A stretch of DNA of 64,000 nt from an uncultured bacterium (GTDB taxonomy: Bacteria; Planctomycetota; JAJSAM01; JAJVHW01), in contig CALKVK010000024.1 of the NCBI GenBank assembly GCA_937996235.1, positions 39,688 through 103,687 on the forward strand. Direction: 5' to 3'. The notes beneath the pieces are model-generated. The model did not search any database. It saw only the letters and a program-made list of their open reading frames with translations, and was not told where the DNA came from. Below, piece by piece: positions 53,507 to 62,965 of the stretch (position 1 is the first letter of the stretch; each line of letters starts with the position of its first letter). A program made the position numbers and the translations under genes.

Positions 53507-55758
53507 CGCGGACGTCGCGCCGGCGGGGGACCGCGACCGCGGAGACGACGACGCTCCGCGGCGTCGTCGAGACCGTCTTCTACGCGAGCCCGCGCTTCTC
53601 GGCCGGGCGGCTGCGGACGCCCGACGGCGCAACGGCGTCCTTCGCCGGGCCGGTGATGATCCGCGAGCACGACCCGGTCGTGCTCACGGGCGCGTGGGAC
53701 AGCCACCCGAAGTACGGGCGCCAGTTCAAGGCGACCGGGCTCCTCGTCGACCAGGACCTCGAAGTGGACGGGCTCGCGAACTACCTCGCGAACCACCCCG
53801 ACGTCGTCGGCATCGGCCCCGTCCGGGCCCGCCGCATCGCGGACGCGTTCGGCCGGGACTTCGACCGCGTGCTCCGCGATGCACCCGAGCGGGTCGCCGC
53901 AGCGGCGGGCGTCTCGATGGACGTCGTGGCGGGGCTCCGCGACGTGTGGGAGCGGTCGCGCGCCGTGAACGCGGCCGCCACATGGCTCGCCGCCTTCGGC
54001 CTCACGCACCACCAGGTGACGACGCTGGTCGAGGAGTACGGGAACAACGTCGTCCCGATCCTGAAGGAGGACCCCTACCTGATCGCCGGCGCCGTGCGCG
54101 GCTTCGGGTTCAAGCGGATCGACGTGGTCGCGCGGAAGATGGGGACGGCGAAGGACCACCCGTCGCGGCTCCGCGCGGGCGTTGTCCACTGCGTCACCGA
54201 GCGCGTCGAGGACGGCCACTGCTGGACCGACTACGAGGAGCTCGTCGAGCACGCGAACGCGCTGCTGGTCCTCGACACCCTGGACAGCCGCGCGCGGATC
54301 GAAGCGGCGCTCGACGAACTCGTCGCCGGCGGGAAGCTCGCCTGCGTCTCCCTCGCCGGGCGCTTCCTCGTCGCGCAGCCGCGCCTCCACGAGATGGAGA
54401 CCGGCCTCGCCGCGTGGCTCGCCGGCGGCCACGCGGCGAACCCCCACTTTGGCGACCGCGAGGACTTGGGCGAACTCGTCGCGGAGACCGCTCCCGACCT
54501 CAACGTGGGCCAGCGCGCCGCAGTCGTCTCCGCCCTCCGCCACGCGCAGTGCGTCATCTCGGGCGGGGCGGGATCGGGGAAGACGTACACCGTCGCGGCG
54601 ATCGCGCGTGTCTACGAGGAGCACGGCCTCTCGGTCGTCCTCGCCGCCCCGACCGGGAAGGCGGCGAAGCGCCTCGAGCAGGTCGTCGGCCGCGAAGCCG
54701 TCACGATCCACCGCCTGCTCGAGTTCGACGGCGACACGTTCCAGCGGCACGCGAACGACCCGCTCTCGGCCGACGTCGTCATCGTGGACGAGGTCTCCAT
54801 GGTGGACGTGCCGCTCGCCTGGCACCTCTACGACGCGCTCGACGTCGCACGCACCGCGGTCGTCCTGGTCGGCGACCACAACCAGCTCCCGCCCGTCGGC
54901 CCGGGGAACCTGCTGCGCGACCTGATCGACCGGCGGCCGATCGCGACCGTCGTGCTCGACGAGGTGGTCCGCCAGGCGGGCGTGCTGAAGGAGAACTCGA
55001 TCGCGGTGCTGCGCGGCGAGGTGCGGAAGACCGCCGCGGCGGGACGGGACGGTCGTCGCCCCTGGTACGTCGTGGACCAGTTCGGCGACGCGCTCGCCGC
55101 GCAGCGCTTCCTCCTCGACCTCTTCGAGGGCGTCCTCGTCGAGAAGCTCCGCTTCGACCTCCTGACGGAGGTCCAGCTCCTGACCCCGCAGAAGAAGGGC
55201 CCGCTCGGCGTCGCCGCGCTGAACGCGCTCCTCCAGCGCCTCGTCCAGCGGAAGCTCTTCGGCGTGGACGCGCCGCAGGTGCCGGAGGGGAGGAAGCCCG
55301 AGTTCCTGGTCCACGACAAGGTCATCCAGACGCGGAACAACTACCGCCTCGGCGTCATGAACGGAGCGATCGGCTTCGTCACGGAGGTCGGGCGCCGCCG
55401 CGGTGACCTGATCGTCCGCTTCGAGGACGGCGAGGTCGAGATCAGCGCCGAGTCCGGCCACGCGCAGGACCTCCAGCTCGCCTACGCGCTCACGATCCAC
55501 AAGGCGCAGGGCTCGGAGTTCCCGTGCGTCGTGGCCGTGGTCCACAAGGCGCACTCCTTCATGCACCACCGGAACCTCCTGTACACGGCAGTCACCCGCG
55601 CGCAGCAGGTGGCCGTCGTCGTCGGGGACCGCTGGGGCCAGCACCACTGCGCGGAGAAGGAGCAGGTCGAGCGGCGGAAGACCTTCCTCTCCGTGCTGGA
55701 CTTCCCGCGGGAGGGCGCGGTGCGGGCCGACGCCGAGACCGAGGCTGCGATCGGCTGA
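53503..55758 (+). CDS. RecD2-like superfamily 1 helicase
   Basis: 751 aa from a GTG overlapping the nuclease stop. N-terminal OB/HhH region (VVGIGPVRARRIADAFG) as in RecD2, Walker A GGAGSGKT (354-361), Walker B VIVDEVSMVD, and motifs GDHNQLPPVGPGNLL, VVRQAG, and the C-terminal YALTIHKAQGSEFPCV and LLYTAVTRAQQVAVV. All are SF1B helicase signatures. It should unwind DNA 5'-3' in phage replication or repair. Confidence 0.9.
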   Translation: MTRTSRRRGTATAETTTLRGVVETVFYASPRFSAGRLRTPDGATASFAGPVMIREHDPVVLTGAWDSHPKYGRQFKATGLLVDQDLEVDGLANYLANHPDVVGIGPVRARRIADAFGRDFDRVLRDAPERVAAAAGVSMDVVAGLRDVWERSRAVNAAATWLAAFGLTHHQVTTLVEEYGNNVVPILKEDPYLIAGAVRGFGFKRIDVVARKMGTAKDHPSRLRAGVVHCVTERVEDGHCWTDYEELVEHANALLVLDTLDSRARIEAALDELVAGGKLACVSLAGRFLVAQPRLHEMETGLAAWLAGGHAANPHFGDREDLGELVAETAPDLNVGQRAAVVSALRHAQCVISGGAGSGKTYTVAAIARVYEEHGLSVVLAAPTGKAAKRLEQVVGREAVTIHRLLEFDGDTFQRHANDPLSADVVIVDEVSMVDVPLAWHLYDALDVARTAVVLVGDHNQLPPVGPGNLLRDLIDRRPIATVVLDEVVRQAGVLKENSIAVLRGEVRKTAAAGRDGRRPWYVVDQFGDALAAQRFLLDLFEGVLVEKLRFDLLTEVQLLTPQKKGPLGVAALNALLQRLVQRKLFGVDAPQVPEGRKPEFLVHDKVIQTRNNYRLGVMNGAIGFVTEVGRRRGDLIVRFEDGEVEISAESGHAQDLQLAYALTIHKAQGSEFPCVVAVVHKAHSFMHHRNLLYTAVTRAQQVAVVVGDRWGQHHCAEKEQVERRKTFLSVLDFPREGAVRADAETEAAIG

Positions 55759-55760
55759 CC

Positions 55761-58511
55761 ATGGACCCGATGCCGAGCGACCCGCCCCCCGCGCGGCCCT
55801 CCCCCGAGGCCGCGCTCGCGCTCTTCCGCCGCTGGTTCCTGAACCGGACCGACGTCGTGGCCTTCCGCGCGCCGTGGGGCAAGCCACAGCCGGTGACCGG
55901 CGACGACGCCCTCGACGGGCTCCTCCTCGCTCACCTCCTTGGGCACGAGGCCCCGCCGGCGACCTTCCAGTACCGGAACCGTCGCGGGACCTCCGCGACG
56001 AAGGGCCGCCACCGGATCGGGAGCTACGCGCCGGCGCCGGGCGACACGACGCGCTGGGTGTGCCTCGACTTCGATGGCACGGGGCACGCCGAGGCCCTCG
56101 CCGACCCGCTCGCCGCGGCGCAGGCGGGGCTCGCCGCGTTCGAGGCCGCAGGGCTCCCGGCCTACCTCGAGCGCTCGGGCGGCGGGCACGGCTGGCACGT
56201 CTGGGCGTTCTTCGACCCGCCGATCGCGGCCGCGAAGGCGCAGGCCCTGGGGCGGGCGCTCGCGCCGCGGGACGCCCCCCTCGCCGATGGCGGCGTCGCC
56301 GACGCGCTCTCGGCCCGCGGGATCGAGGTCTTCCCGAAGCAGGCCCGGCTCGGGAAGAAGGGCTACGGGAACCTCGTTTGGCTCCCGTGGTGGCGGGAGG
56401 CCGCACCCGGCGCGAACCTCTTCTACGAGGTCCGGGAGGACGGGACGCTCGCGCCCACGGTGCCCACGTTCGCGGCAGCGAGCGAGGACGACGTGGACCG
56501 CGTCCTCGCCGCCGTTCCTGCGCCGGTCGCGCCCACGGCGCGCCCTGCGGCGGACATCGCGCCGGCGCCCACGTCCCCGGCGGCCGCATCCGATCCGGCG
56601 TGGGCCGCCTGGCGCGCCCGGGCGCTCGCCGCGCTCCCGCTCGAGTCGGTGTACGGTCCCTGGCTGACGGGCGAGGCGTCCGGTCCCGGCTGGCTCCAGT
56701 GCCGCGATCCGTCGTCTTCCTCCGGCGACCAGAACCCCTCCGCCGGCGTCGCCGACGGCACCGGCGAGGCCGAACGGGGGCAGTTCCACTCGTTCCTCAC
56801 CGGGAAGTCGATCTCGGTCTTCGACTTCCTCGTCGCGCGGGGCATGGCGGCGGACTTCCGCGCCGCGATAGGATTCGTCGCCGAGCGCTCGGGCGTCGCG
56901 CTCCCCGTCATCGCCGCCGCGCCGCCGGCCTCGGACCGCGCCGCGCCGCGCATCCGGGTCAACGGCCGCCAGCTCCGCGACCTCCTCGCCGACACGTGGC
57001 GCGTCGTCCACGCCACGAACACCCGCCCCTCGCTCTTCGTCCGCGCCGGTCTCCTCGTGCGGCTCGCGCGCGGCGAGGCGGGGCCGCGGATCGAGACCGT
57101 CGAGGAGGTCTCGATGTACGGGCACCTCGTGCGCGTCGCGACGTGGGTGCGCGTTACCGAGGACGCCGTCCTCGACACCACGCCGCCGAAAGACGTCGCG
57201 CGCGACATGCTCGTGAACCCCGACGACGAGCTCCCCGCGCTCGAGGCCGTCGTCGCGACCCCGGTCTTCGACACCGAAGGGAGGCTCGTCTCGATGCCCG
57301 GATACCACCGGGACGCCCGGCTGTGGCTGCACACCGCCCCCGATCTGACGGTCCCGGCGGTGCCCGAGCGGCCGAGCGATGAGGATCTCCGCACCGCGCG
57401 GACGCTGCTGCTCGACGACCTGCTGGTGGACTTCCCGTTCGCGGCGGACTCCGACCGCGCCCACGCCGTGGCCGCGCTGGTGCTCCCCTTCGTGCGACGG
57501 ATGGTCTCGGGCTGCACGCCGCTCCACCTGCTGGAGGCCCCGACGCCCGGGAGCGGCAAGGGGCTCCTCGCGGACGTGCTCGCGATCGTGGCCCTCGGCC
57601 GCGCCTGCGACCCGACGACGATCACCCCGGACGAGGACGAGGCGCGCAAGAAGATCACCTCGATCCTCGCCCGGGCGCAGCCGCTGATCCTCCTCGACAA
57701 CGTCCGCGACGGCCTCGACTCCGCGCAGCTCGCCTCAGCACTCACCGCCGAGACGTGGTCCGACCGCATGCTCGGCCAGACGCGGATGATCGACCTCCCG
57801 AACCGCGCGACCTGGCTCGTCACGGCCAACAACCCGCGCCTCTCCCTGGAGATCGCCCGGCGCTGCGTCCGCGTGCGGCTCGACGCCAAGCGCGATCGCC
57901 CGTGGGAGCGCACGGGCTTCAAGCACTCGCCGCTCCGGGACTGGGCGCGGCGACACCGCGCTTCCCTGATCCACGCCGTGCTCGTGCTCGTCCGCTCTTG
58001 GACCGCCGCGGGGCGCCCTGCCGGCGAGCGGACGCTCGGCTCCTTCGAGAGTTGGGCCGCGGTGGTCGGTGGCGTCCTCGCACACGCGGGGATCGCGGGC
58101 TTCCTCGAGGACACCGAGAAGCTCTACGAGGAGGCCGACGCCGAGGGACAGGAGTGGCGGGAGTTCGTGGCGGCGTGGTGGGTGGAGCACGGCGACGTGT
58201 GGGTGGCGACCGCCGACCTGCTGCGTCTCGCCGGCGAGCGCGACCTCCTCGGCGGCGTCATCGGAGACAAGTCCGAGCGCTCGCGGCTGATCCGCCTCGG
58301 CCGCGCGCTCTCGGCGGCCCGCGACCGCCACTTCGGCGGGTGGCGCCTCGCCGCCGGCCGCAACTCGAACAGCAAGGCGGCCCAATACCGGCTCGTCGCG
58401 ACTGAGGACGCCGCCGAGTCCTCGGCCGCACCCTCCGGTGGCGACCCGGCCGGTGCCCTCTTCGGCGACGGCCTCGACGACGTCCTCATCCCCTTCGGGA
58501 GCACCCGATGA
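55761..58511 (+). CDS. Primase-polymerase/AAA+ helicase fusion
   Basis: 916 aa. The N-terminal archaeo-eukaryotic primase (about 1-260) has WVCLDFDG with the metal-binding Asp pair, ERSGGGHGWHVWAFFD, and GIEVFPKQARLGKKGYGNLV, the pattern of TOTE-type AEP primases. A middle segment (CRDPSSSSGDQNPSAGV, FHSFLTGKSISVFDFLVARG) resembles a primase zinc region without its full Cys set. The C-terminal AAA+ domain has TPGSGKG (595-601), LILLDNVRDGL and LVTANNPRLSLEIARRCVRV. It likely primes and unwinds at the phage origin. Confidence 0.85.
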   Translation: MDPMPSDPPPARPSPEAALALFRRWFLNRTDVVAFRAPWGKPQPVTGDDALDGLLLAHLLGHEAPPATFQYRNRRGTSATKGRHRIGSYAPAPGDTTRWVCLDFDGTGHAEALADPLAAAQAGLAAFEAAGLPAYLERSGGGHGWHVWAFFDPPIAAAKAQALGRALAPRDAPLADGGVADALSARGIEVFPKQARLGKKGYGNLVWLPWWREAAPGANLFYEVREDGTLAPTVPTFAAASEDDVDRVLAAVPAPVAPTARPAADIAPAPTSPAAASDPAWAAWRARALAALPLESVYGPWLTGEASGPGWLQCRDPSSSSGDQNPSAGVADGTGEAERGQFHSFLTGKSISVFDFLVARGMAADFRAAIGFVAERSGVALPVIAAAPPASDRAAPRIRVNGRQLRDLLADTWRVVHATNTRPSLFVRAGLLVRLARGEAGPRIETVEEVSMYGHLVRVATWVRVTEDAVLDTTPPKDVARDMLVNPDDELPALEAVVATPVFDTEGRLVSMPGYHRDARLWLHTAPDLTVPAVPERPSDEDLRTARTLLLDDLLVDFPFAADSDRAHAVAALVLPFVRRMVSGCTPLHLLEAPTPGSGKGLLADVLAIVALGRACDPTTITPDEDEARKKITSILARAQPLILLDNVRDGLDSAQLASALTAETWSDRMLGQTRMIDLPNRATWLVTANNPRLSLEIARRCVRVRLDAKRDRPWERTGFKHSPLRDWARRHRASLIHAVLVLVRSWTAAGRPAGERTLGSFESWAAVVGGVLAHAGIAGFLEDTEKLYEEADAEGQEWREFVAAWWVEHGDVWVATADLLRLAGERDLLGGVIGDKSERSRLIRLGRALSAARDRHFGGWRLAAGRNSNSKAAQYRLVATEDAAESSAAPSGGDPAGALFGDGLDDVLIPFGSTR

Positions 58512-58774
58512 ACGAAGACCCTCCCCCGTCCGCGCCCGCTCCGATGACGCCACTCGGCGAGCCGCTCGTCAGCGCCGACGCCGTGGCGGCCTTCCTCTCG
58601 ATCGACACCGCGACCGTCTACCGGCTCGCGCGCAACGCCACCCTCCCGGCGATCCAGGTCGCCCCGCGCGTCCTGCGCTTCCGCCCCGAGGAGGTCCGCG
58701 CGTATCTCGAACGCCGCACCCGCAGGGCACCTCCCCGCGGCCGTGTCAACCGCCTCCTGGAGCCCTCCGCATGA
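58508..58774 (+). CDS. Excisionase-like helix-turn-helix protein
   Basis: 88 aa. VSADAVAAFLSIDTATVYRL and PAIQVAPRVLRFRPEEVRAYL match the MerR-like HTH_17 fold of phage excisionases, with a basic tail. It overlaps the helicase and integrase genes by four bases each. It should bend the att site and direct excision with the adjacent integrase. Confidence 0.8.
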   Translation: MNEDPPPSAPAPMTPLGEPLVSADAVAAFLSIDTATVYRLARNATLPAIQVAPRVLRFRPEEVRAYLERRTRRAPPRGRVNRLLEPSA

Positions 58775-60102
58775 GTCTCGATTCGACGCCGGAACGTACT
58801 GGAGGTGCTCCCCGGAAAGAGCGTCCATCCGGACCACGCGCGCTCCGCCTTCTGGGGCGCGGCGACGACGGAGGACGAGACGTGGCAGCGGACGGACGAG
58901 ACAAGCCGAAGAAGCCCAAGCGCCGGCGGCGCTTCGGGAACATCTTCAGCCGCAAGTGGGCGTCGGGCCGGCGGACCTGGTCGGCGGTCTGGTACTGCAA
59001 GACGGAGGGGCGCAAGCTCACGCGCGCGTTTGACACCGAGAAGGAGGCCAAGGACTTCCTCGCCGAGGTCGAGAAGCGGCTCCTGACCGAGACGTACGAG
59101 GTCCCGCCGACGCTCTCGGAGGTCGAGGAGAAGGAGGAGCAGGCCCGCGCCGCGGTGCGGAGGCCCCGCTGCCCGACGCTCCTCGCGTACGCCGAGGACG
59201 TCATCGAGCGGCGCCTTGACCCGGTCCTCTCCGACGGCGCGATGGGCGTGCTCCGGGCCGCGCTCCGCGCGTGGACGGGCTTCTTCGGCGCGCGCGACGG
59301 ACGCCGCGCCGTGAAGCTCGACGAGATCACCCCGGCCATGCTCCTCGACTACCGCGCCTGGCGGGCGACCCACCGGAACTCCCGCTACGGCCCCGACAAG
59401 CCGATCAGCCCGCGCACCATCAACTCGGACCACACCGCGCTCGTCCGCATCCTGAACGAGGCCGTCCTCGACGGCCACCTGGAGCGGAACCCCCTGGCGG
59501 GGATGAAGAAGCTCCGCGAGACCCGCCGCCAGCGCCGCTACCTCACGAAGGAGGAGCTCTCAGCGCTCATCACGAACTGCCCGGACCACTTCCGGCCCTT
59601 CGTGGTCACGGCCGCGTACACCGGCGCGCGGAAGGGCGAACTGACCCGTCTCCGCTGGTCCGACCTCGACTTCGAGAACGGTAAGATCGCCCTCTACCGC
59701 CCGAAGGTCGGCAACGCCGACTGGATCGACATGCACCCCGCGGTGGCCGCCGAGCTCACCCGGCTCCGGGAGGAGCGCGAGCGCGCGCTGGCCGAGAAGG
59801 GCGAAAGGGTCCTCCCCGAGCACCACGTGTTCGTCTCCTGGCACGGCACCCCGTACAAGGAGATCCGCCGCTCGTGGGACCTCGCCCTCAAGGCCGCGGG
59901 TCTCGACGGCCGCGAGGGTCTGACCCCGCACAGCCTCCGCCACAGCTTCGCGACCCACTTCCTCCAGAACGGCGGCGCCGTGACCGACCTCCAGCAGCAG
60001 CTCGGCCACGCCGAGCTCGCGACGACGCAGATCTACGCGAGCGCGCTCTCGGCGCGGCGCCGGGCGGCGGTGATGGCGTTGGACTTCGGGGGCGCAGCCT
60101 GA
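58771..60102 (+). CDS. Tyrosine-type site-specific integrase
   Basis: 443 aa. Catalytic residues visible: Arg287 in TGARKGELTRLRW, HSLRHSFATHF with His387 and Arg390, LGH with His413, and the nucleophile Tyr422 in TQIYA. An N-terminal AP2-like arm-binding region (ASGRRTWSAVWYCKTEGRKL) and a SAM-like core-binding domain precede it. It integrates the prophage. Its 3' end marks the right phage border. Several internal ATG/GTG starts are possible; this ATG overlaps the excisionase stop. Confidence 0.92.
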   Translation: MSLDSTPERTGGAPRKERPSGPRALRLLGRGDDGGRDVAADGRDKPKKPKRRRRFGNIFSRKWASGRRTWSAVWYCKTEGRKLTRAFDTEKEAKDFLAEVEKRLLTETYEVPPTLSEVEEKEEQARAAVRRPRCPTLLAYAEDVIERRLDPVLSDGAMGVLRAALRAWTGFFGARDGRRAVKLDEITPAMLLDYRAWRATHRNSRYGPDKPISPRTINSDHTALVRILNEAVLDGHLERNPLAGMKKLRETRRQRRYLTKEELSALITNCPDHFRPFVVTAAYTGARKGELTRLRWSDLDFENGKIALYRPKVGNADWIDMHPAVAAELTRLREERERALAEKGERVLPEHHVFVSWHGTPYKEIRRSWDLALKAAGLDGREGLTPHSLRHSFATHFLQNGGAVTDLQQQLGHAELATTQIYASALSARRRAAVMALDFGGAA

Positions 60103-60152
60103 TCTCAGCGTCACTCGGGGGCGTCGTTGCCGCCTCCATCCACGTGAGGCGA

Positions 60153-60656
60153 TCAGCTTCGTCGGAACGCCGACTCCGATGGTCCGCGATCCCGAAGCCA
60201 AACGACCAAGGCTGCCGCAACTAGCGTCGCGTTGCGGATCGTCATCATCACCGCGTCACCCGGGGCAGCAACCTGGAGCACCGGCCACGTGCATGCGCAC
60301 TGAGGAGCCCGTCCCTCCGCGAACGCCGCGGTCGTCAGTACAGCCGTGAACACGCAAAGCAGCGCGATCGACAGCCAGGCTCCAAACACACGGTGCGAGC
60401 GGCTCAAGAGGAAGACGGCGACGCCCAGTTCCAGAACCGGCACGGCGTACGCCAAGCGCGCGACGAGTTCTGGATCCGCCCACTCAGGTGCGAGGCGCAC
60501 CGCCGCATGCACGTGTCGTGCAAGGTGCGTGAACTTGTACACCGCCGCCGCTCCCCAGTAGAGAGACAGGGCGACCCGGATCGCGAGACACGCTGCGTCG
60601 AGCCGTTCGCGGCCGCGGAGTACCAGCGGCGCTCGAAAAGCTCTTGCGCTGCCCAC
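60153..60656 (-). CDS. MauE/DoxX-like membrane protein
   Basis: 167 aa. Four membrane helices (LAIRVALSLYWGAAAVYKF, ARLAYAVPVLELGVAVFLL, WLSIALLCVFTAVLTTAAF, RNATLVAAALVVWL) and the pattern YKFTHL ... APQCACTWP of MauE/DoxX-type proteins, which support redox or disulphide processes. It is the first host-like gene right of the prophage and shares a leftward direction with the next two genes. Confidence 0.7.
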   Translation of the reverse strand: MGSARAFRAPLVLRGRERLDAACLAIRVALSLYWGAAAVYKFTHLARHVHAAVRLAPEWADPELVARLAYAVPVLELGVAVFLLSRSHRVFGAWLSIALLCVFTAVLTTAAFAEGRAPQCACTWPVLQVAAPGDAVMMTIRNATLVAAALVVWLRDRGPSESAFRRS

Positions 60657-60660
60657 GCTC

Positions 60661-61401
60661 CTACTCCGATTGCCGGAAGATGGCGTCGAACTCGCGGCGC
60701 CGGGCCGCGAGCAACTTCTTCACTGCGCGACCGATCCGCCCGTGCGTTCGATCGAGCTCCTCCTGCTCTTCCGGACTATCGTAACGGTGCTCCAAGTGCG
60801 CCAGCTCGTAGAGGCGTGCCTGTCGGCGCTGCAGCTCGACGACGACCGGCCAGTACTTGTACTCGAGTTCCTCGACACGCTTGCGCGTGGCCGCGTCCAC
60901 CTCGCCGAGTGCCGCGAGGCGCCAGTCCACGTAGCCGCGGATTGCCGCGTCGAGATCCTCCGGCACGAGTCGGTACGCGAAGACCCGGAGGTCGCCGTAC
61001 TTGGGGAGCAGCGTCCGGTCGTACCGCATGTAGGTACGGATGCTCTCAAGCCCCTCGTACGGCTTGAGCTCCGCCCGGACGGCCTCGGCCTCCAACCCGG
61101 TCTGGGACGGCCGGTCCGGCTCTTGGACGTTCGCCCCGGGCAGGACCGACTGGTCGCCACCCCCGGTCGCATCGTTCGTTCCCGGTGCGCCGCGGTCCGT
61201 GTCGTCCGGTGCGGGCACGACGACGCGCGACCGCGTCCCACCGCGCTCCATGGGGTCTGTGCGTCCTCTGTCGCCGGTCAGGCGCGTGCGGTCCACCACG
61301 CGAGCCGGCGAGGACGGTTCGTCCTTGGACATCATCGCGACCGCCGCCAAGAGGCCGGCAACTGCCACTGCCAAGATCCCGATCCACGTTCCTGCGCGCA
61401 T
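60661..61401 (-). CDS. Membrane-anchored coiled-coil protein
   Basis: 246 aa. An N-terminal membrane anchor (IGILAVAVAGLLAAVAMM), a low-complexity Asp/Thr/Gly linker, and a helical C-terminal domain rich in Arg/Glu/Leu (RKRVEELEYKYWPVVVELQR, EEQEELDRTHGRIGRAVKKL). It resembles other envelope-anchored proteins that regulate or scaffold, but no family is recognised. Confidence 0.6.
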   Translation of the reverse strand: MRAGTWIGILAVAVAGLLAAVAMMSKDEPSSPARVVDRTRLTGDRGRTDPMERGGTRSRVVVPAPDDTDRGAPGTNDATGGGDQSVLPGANVQEPDRPSQTGLEAEAVRAELKPYEGLESIRTYMRYDRTLLPKYGDLRVFAYRLVPEDLDAAIRGYVDWRLAALGEVDAATRKRVEELEYKYWPVVVELQRRQARLYELAHLEHRYDSPEEQEELDRTHGRIGRAVKKLLAARRREFDAIFRQSE

Positions 61402-61480
61402 GGTCTCTCCTTTCGTCCGCTCTCCCGTGCGTGGTGGCGGCGAGACGCCGCCACCACAGGTTCGAGTCTCGGCCCTGCCG

Positions 61481-62125
61481 CTACGGGCTCGTCGCCGATG
61501 CGCTGGTGGGATTGCCCGCGTTGTCCAGCTGCACCGTCAGCGTCACGCTGTAGTCGCACGTCCCGGTGCCGCTCGCGCAAGGCAGCTTGAACTTGACGTT
61601 CACGTGGAACGCTCCGACGACCTTGTCCATTTCGGTCTGGTTCGGCTCGAGGATCTTCTTCATCCCGTTCATCACCGCGACGGCGGAGTCCTTCACGACC
61701 GTTGTGTTGAACGTGATGGTCCCGCCATCGACCTCGGTGTCGACGGGTTGCTCCGGTCCTGTGGCGGTCTTGTCCTCCGGCAGCGTCGGGTAGGTGCCCG
61801 TACCTGTTCCCGTGCCGGTGACGCCCGTGGGAGTACCGGATGTCGTGATCGAACCGTTCCCCGTCGTCGGGTCGTACGTGATGTTGATCGTCGGGATCAC
61901 CGTGCACACGCAGTCGAGGCCCGCCGGCGGATTCGTCGATGGCGTGCCTCCGACGTTGTTGAGCGTTCCGGTGTTCAGGCCCCCGGGGTTGAAGCCCCCC
62001 GGCCCTCCCGTCAACGGGACTGCAAGGGCGGCCGACGACAACGAGAACGCCGCCGCCGCGACTCCGAGCAGGAGCGGCGCGACGCCTCGGCGTCGCAGCG
62101 CATCACAGAGACCAATGAGTTGCAC
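61481..62125 (-). CDS. Exported Gly/Thr-rich protein with three Cys
   Basis: 214 aa. Signal peptide (LLLGVAAAAFSLSSAALA), then a Gly/Thr/Pro-rich region with tandem GT repeats (VTGTGTGTGTYPTLP) and a beta-rich C-terminal half ending LTVQLDNAGNPTSASATSP. Cys in DCVCTV and LPCASGTGTCDY could form disulphides. Probably a secreted or surface protein of the host. Function unknown. Confidence 0.6.
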   Translation of the reverse strand: MQLIGLCDALRRRGVAPLLLGVAAAAFSLSSAALAVPLTGGPGGFNPGGLNTGTLNNVGGTPSTNPPAGLDCVCTVIPTINITYDPTTGNGSITTSGTPTGVTGTGTGTGTYPTLPEDKTATGPEQPVDTEVDGGTITFNTTVVKDSAVAVMNGMKKILEPNQTEMDKVVGAFHVNVKFKLPCASGTGTCDYSVTLTVQLDNAGNPTSASATSP

Positions 62126-62963
62126 TTCGTGTCCTCCTCATCCCCATGGGATCGTCCTCGGCTGCCGAGCTCGCCACCCCGAACGGGTGCGAGAACTCCA
62201 ACACCCGAGGCAAGCGTATCCGACACGTGGAGTGCGCGCAATGGGCCTGCGACGTTTCGCTGGCGGCGCGCGCCGTTCGCCGGAAGCGCTTGGGCGGCAT
62301 GGGCTTCGCGCGAGCAAGCGGCGAGTCCCCACGCGCAGAGGCCGACGAGAGCCAGCGCGCGGCGCCGGCCGGAGATCGCGCGTCCGGGGAGGGGCGACGT
62401 GCCGATCCGCAGCGGAAGTGCAGCGGTAGTTGGACTCGGGCCGAATCGGTCCTTGGTCGTCTCGCACTTCACGATGACGCGCGCGATGCGGAACGGTCGA
62501 TCGAGGATGAACGACCATCTCGCGAGGACGGTCCGAACCGCCGCGGGGCACGCGTGTCCGTGCGGCGCTCTTCGTCGTCGCGACGACTCTTCGGGAGGCC
62601 AGGCGCGCAAATCGTCTGTGCTCGTTCGCCCACCCCGCTCCGTACTCCGTACCACGCGACGCCATCGGCAACGAGACCGAGGGTAGCGAGCGGGGCGACT
62701 CCCGGTGAAGTCGCCACGTGCGCGCCCGGTGCGCGCTGACGGCGCGTCCCGTTGGCGCGCCGAACGGGCTGCCGCAATCCGCTGCCTGGCCGCGACACGG
62801 GCGCGCACGGCGCGACCGTGGGCGCCGTTCGCGGCCCGCCGTCGTCGGGAGCCGTGACGAAGTCCAGCGGTTAGTCCAGCGGTAGCCGGAATCGCCCGAT
62901 TCGAGGGGCTCACGGCGCGTTCGCGATGTCGCTGCAAGCCCAGTGTACGGCGCGACTTACGCG
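62126..62963. other. Intergenic stretch upstream of host gene cluster
   Basis: About 840 bases with no convincing gene. Leftward open frames exist, but their composition is Arg/Ser-rich in several frames at once, typical of GC-rich noise. The segment should contain the promoter of the leftward trio. Nothing else stands out until the tRNA fragment. Confidence 0.4.
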
Positions 62964-62965
62964 TG
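62954..62965. repeat. Direct repeat GACTTACGCGTG, left copy
   Basis: A perfect 12-base direct repeat with the copy at 63035-63046, bracketing the tRNA-Pro fragment 81 bases apart. It overlaps the last bases of the tRNA CCA end. It could be a trace of a small duplication or insertion at the attachment site. Confidence 0.6.

Larger units (their letters stand above)
14118..60102. mobile_element. Prophage, siphovirus type with HK97-like head
   Basis: About 46 kb between host-type genes. It contains a full morphogenesis arm on the minus strand (small and large terminase, portal, protease, capsid, connectors, tail tube, chaperones, tape measure, hub, fibres). A replication/recombination arm on the plus strand ends in excisionase and tyrosine integrase. 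The two diverge from a repeat-rich control region at 44131-44604. No core gene looks broken, so it may be functional. I found no convincing direct repeat marking attL/attR; the boundaries are the outermost phage-like genes. No endolysin was recognised. Confidence 0.9.

Noticed and set aside
53479..56589. 1036-aa open frame on the minus strand
   Set aside because: It lies opposite the RecD2-like helicase and primase genes, is Arg/Pro/Gly-rich without domains, and is a GC-rich shadow.
55482..57527. 681-aa open frame on the minus strand
   Set aside because: Antisense to the primase-helicase fusion; no domain character.
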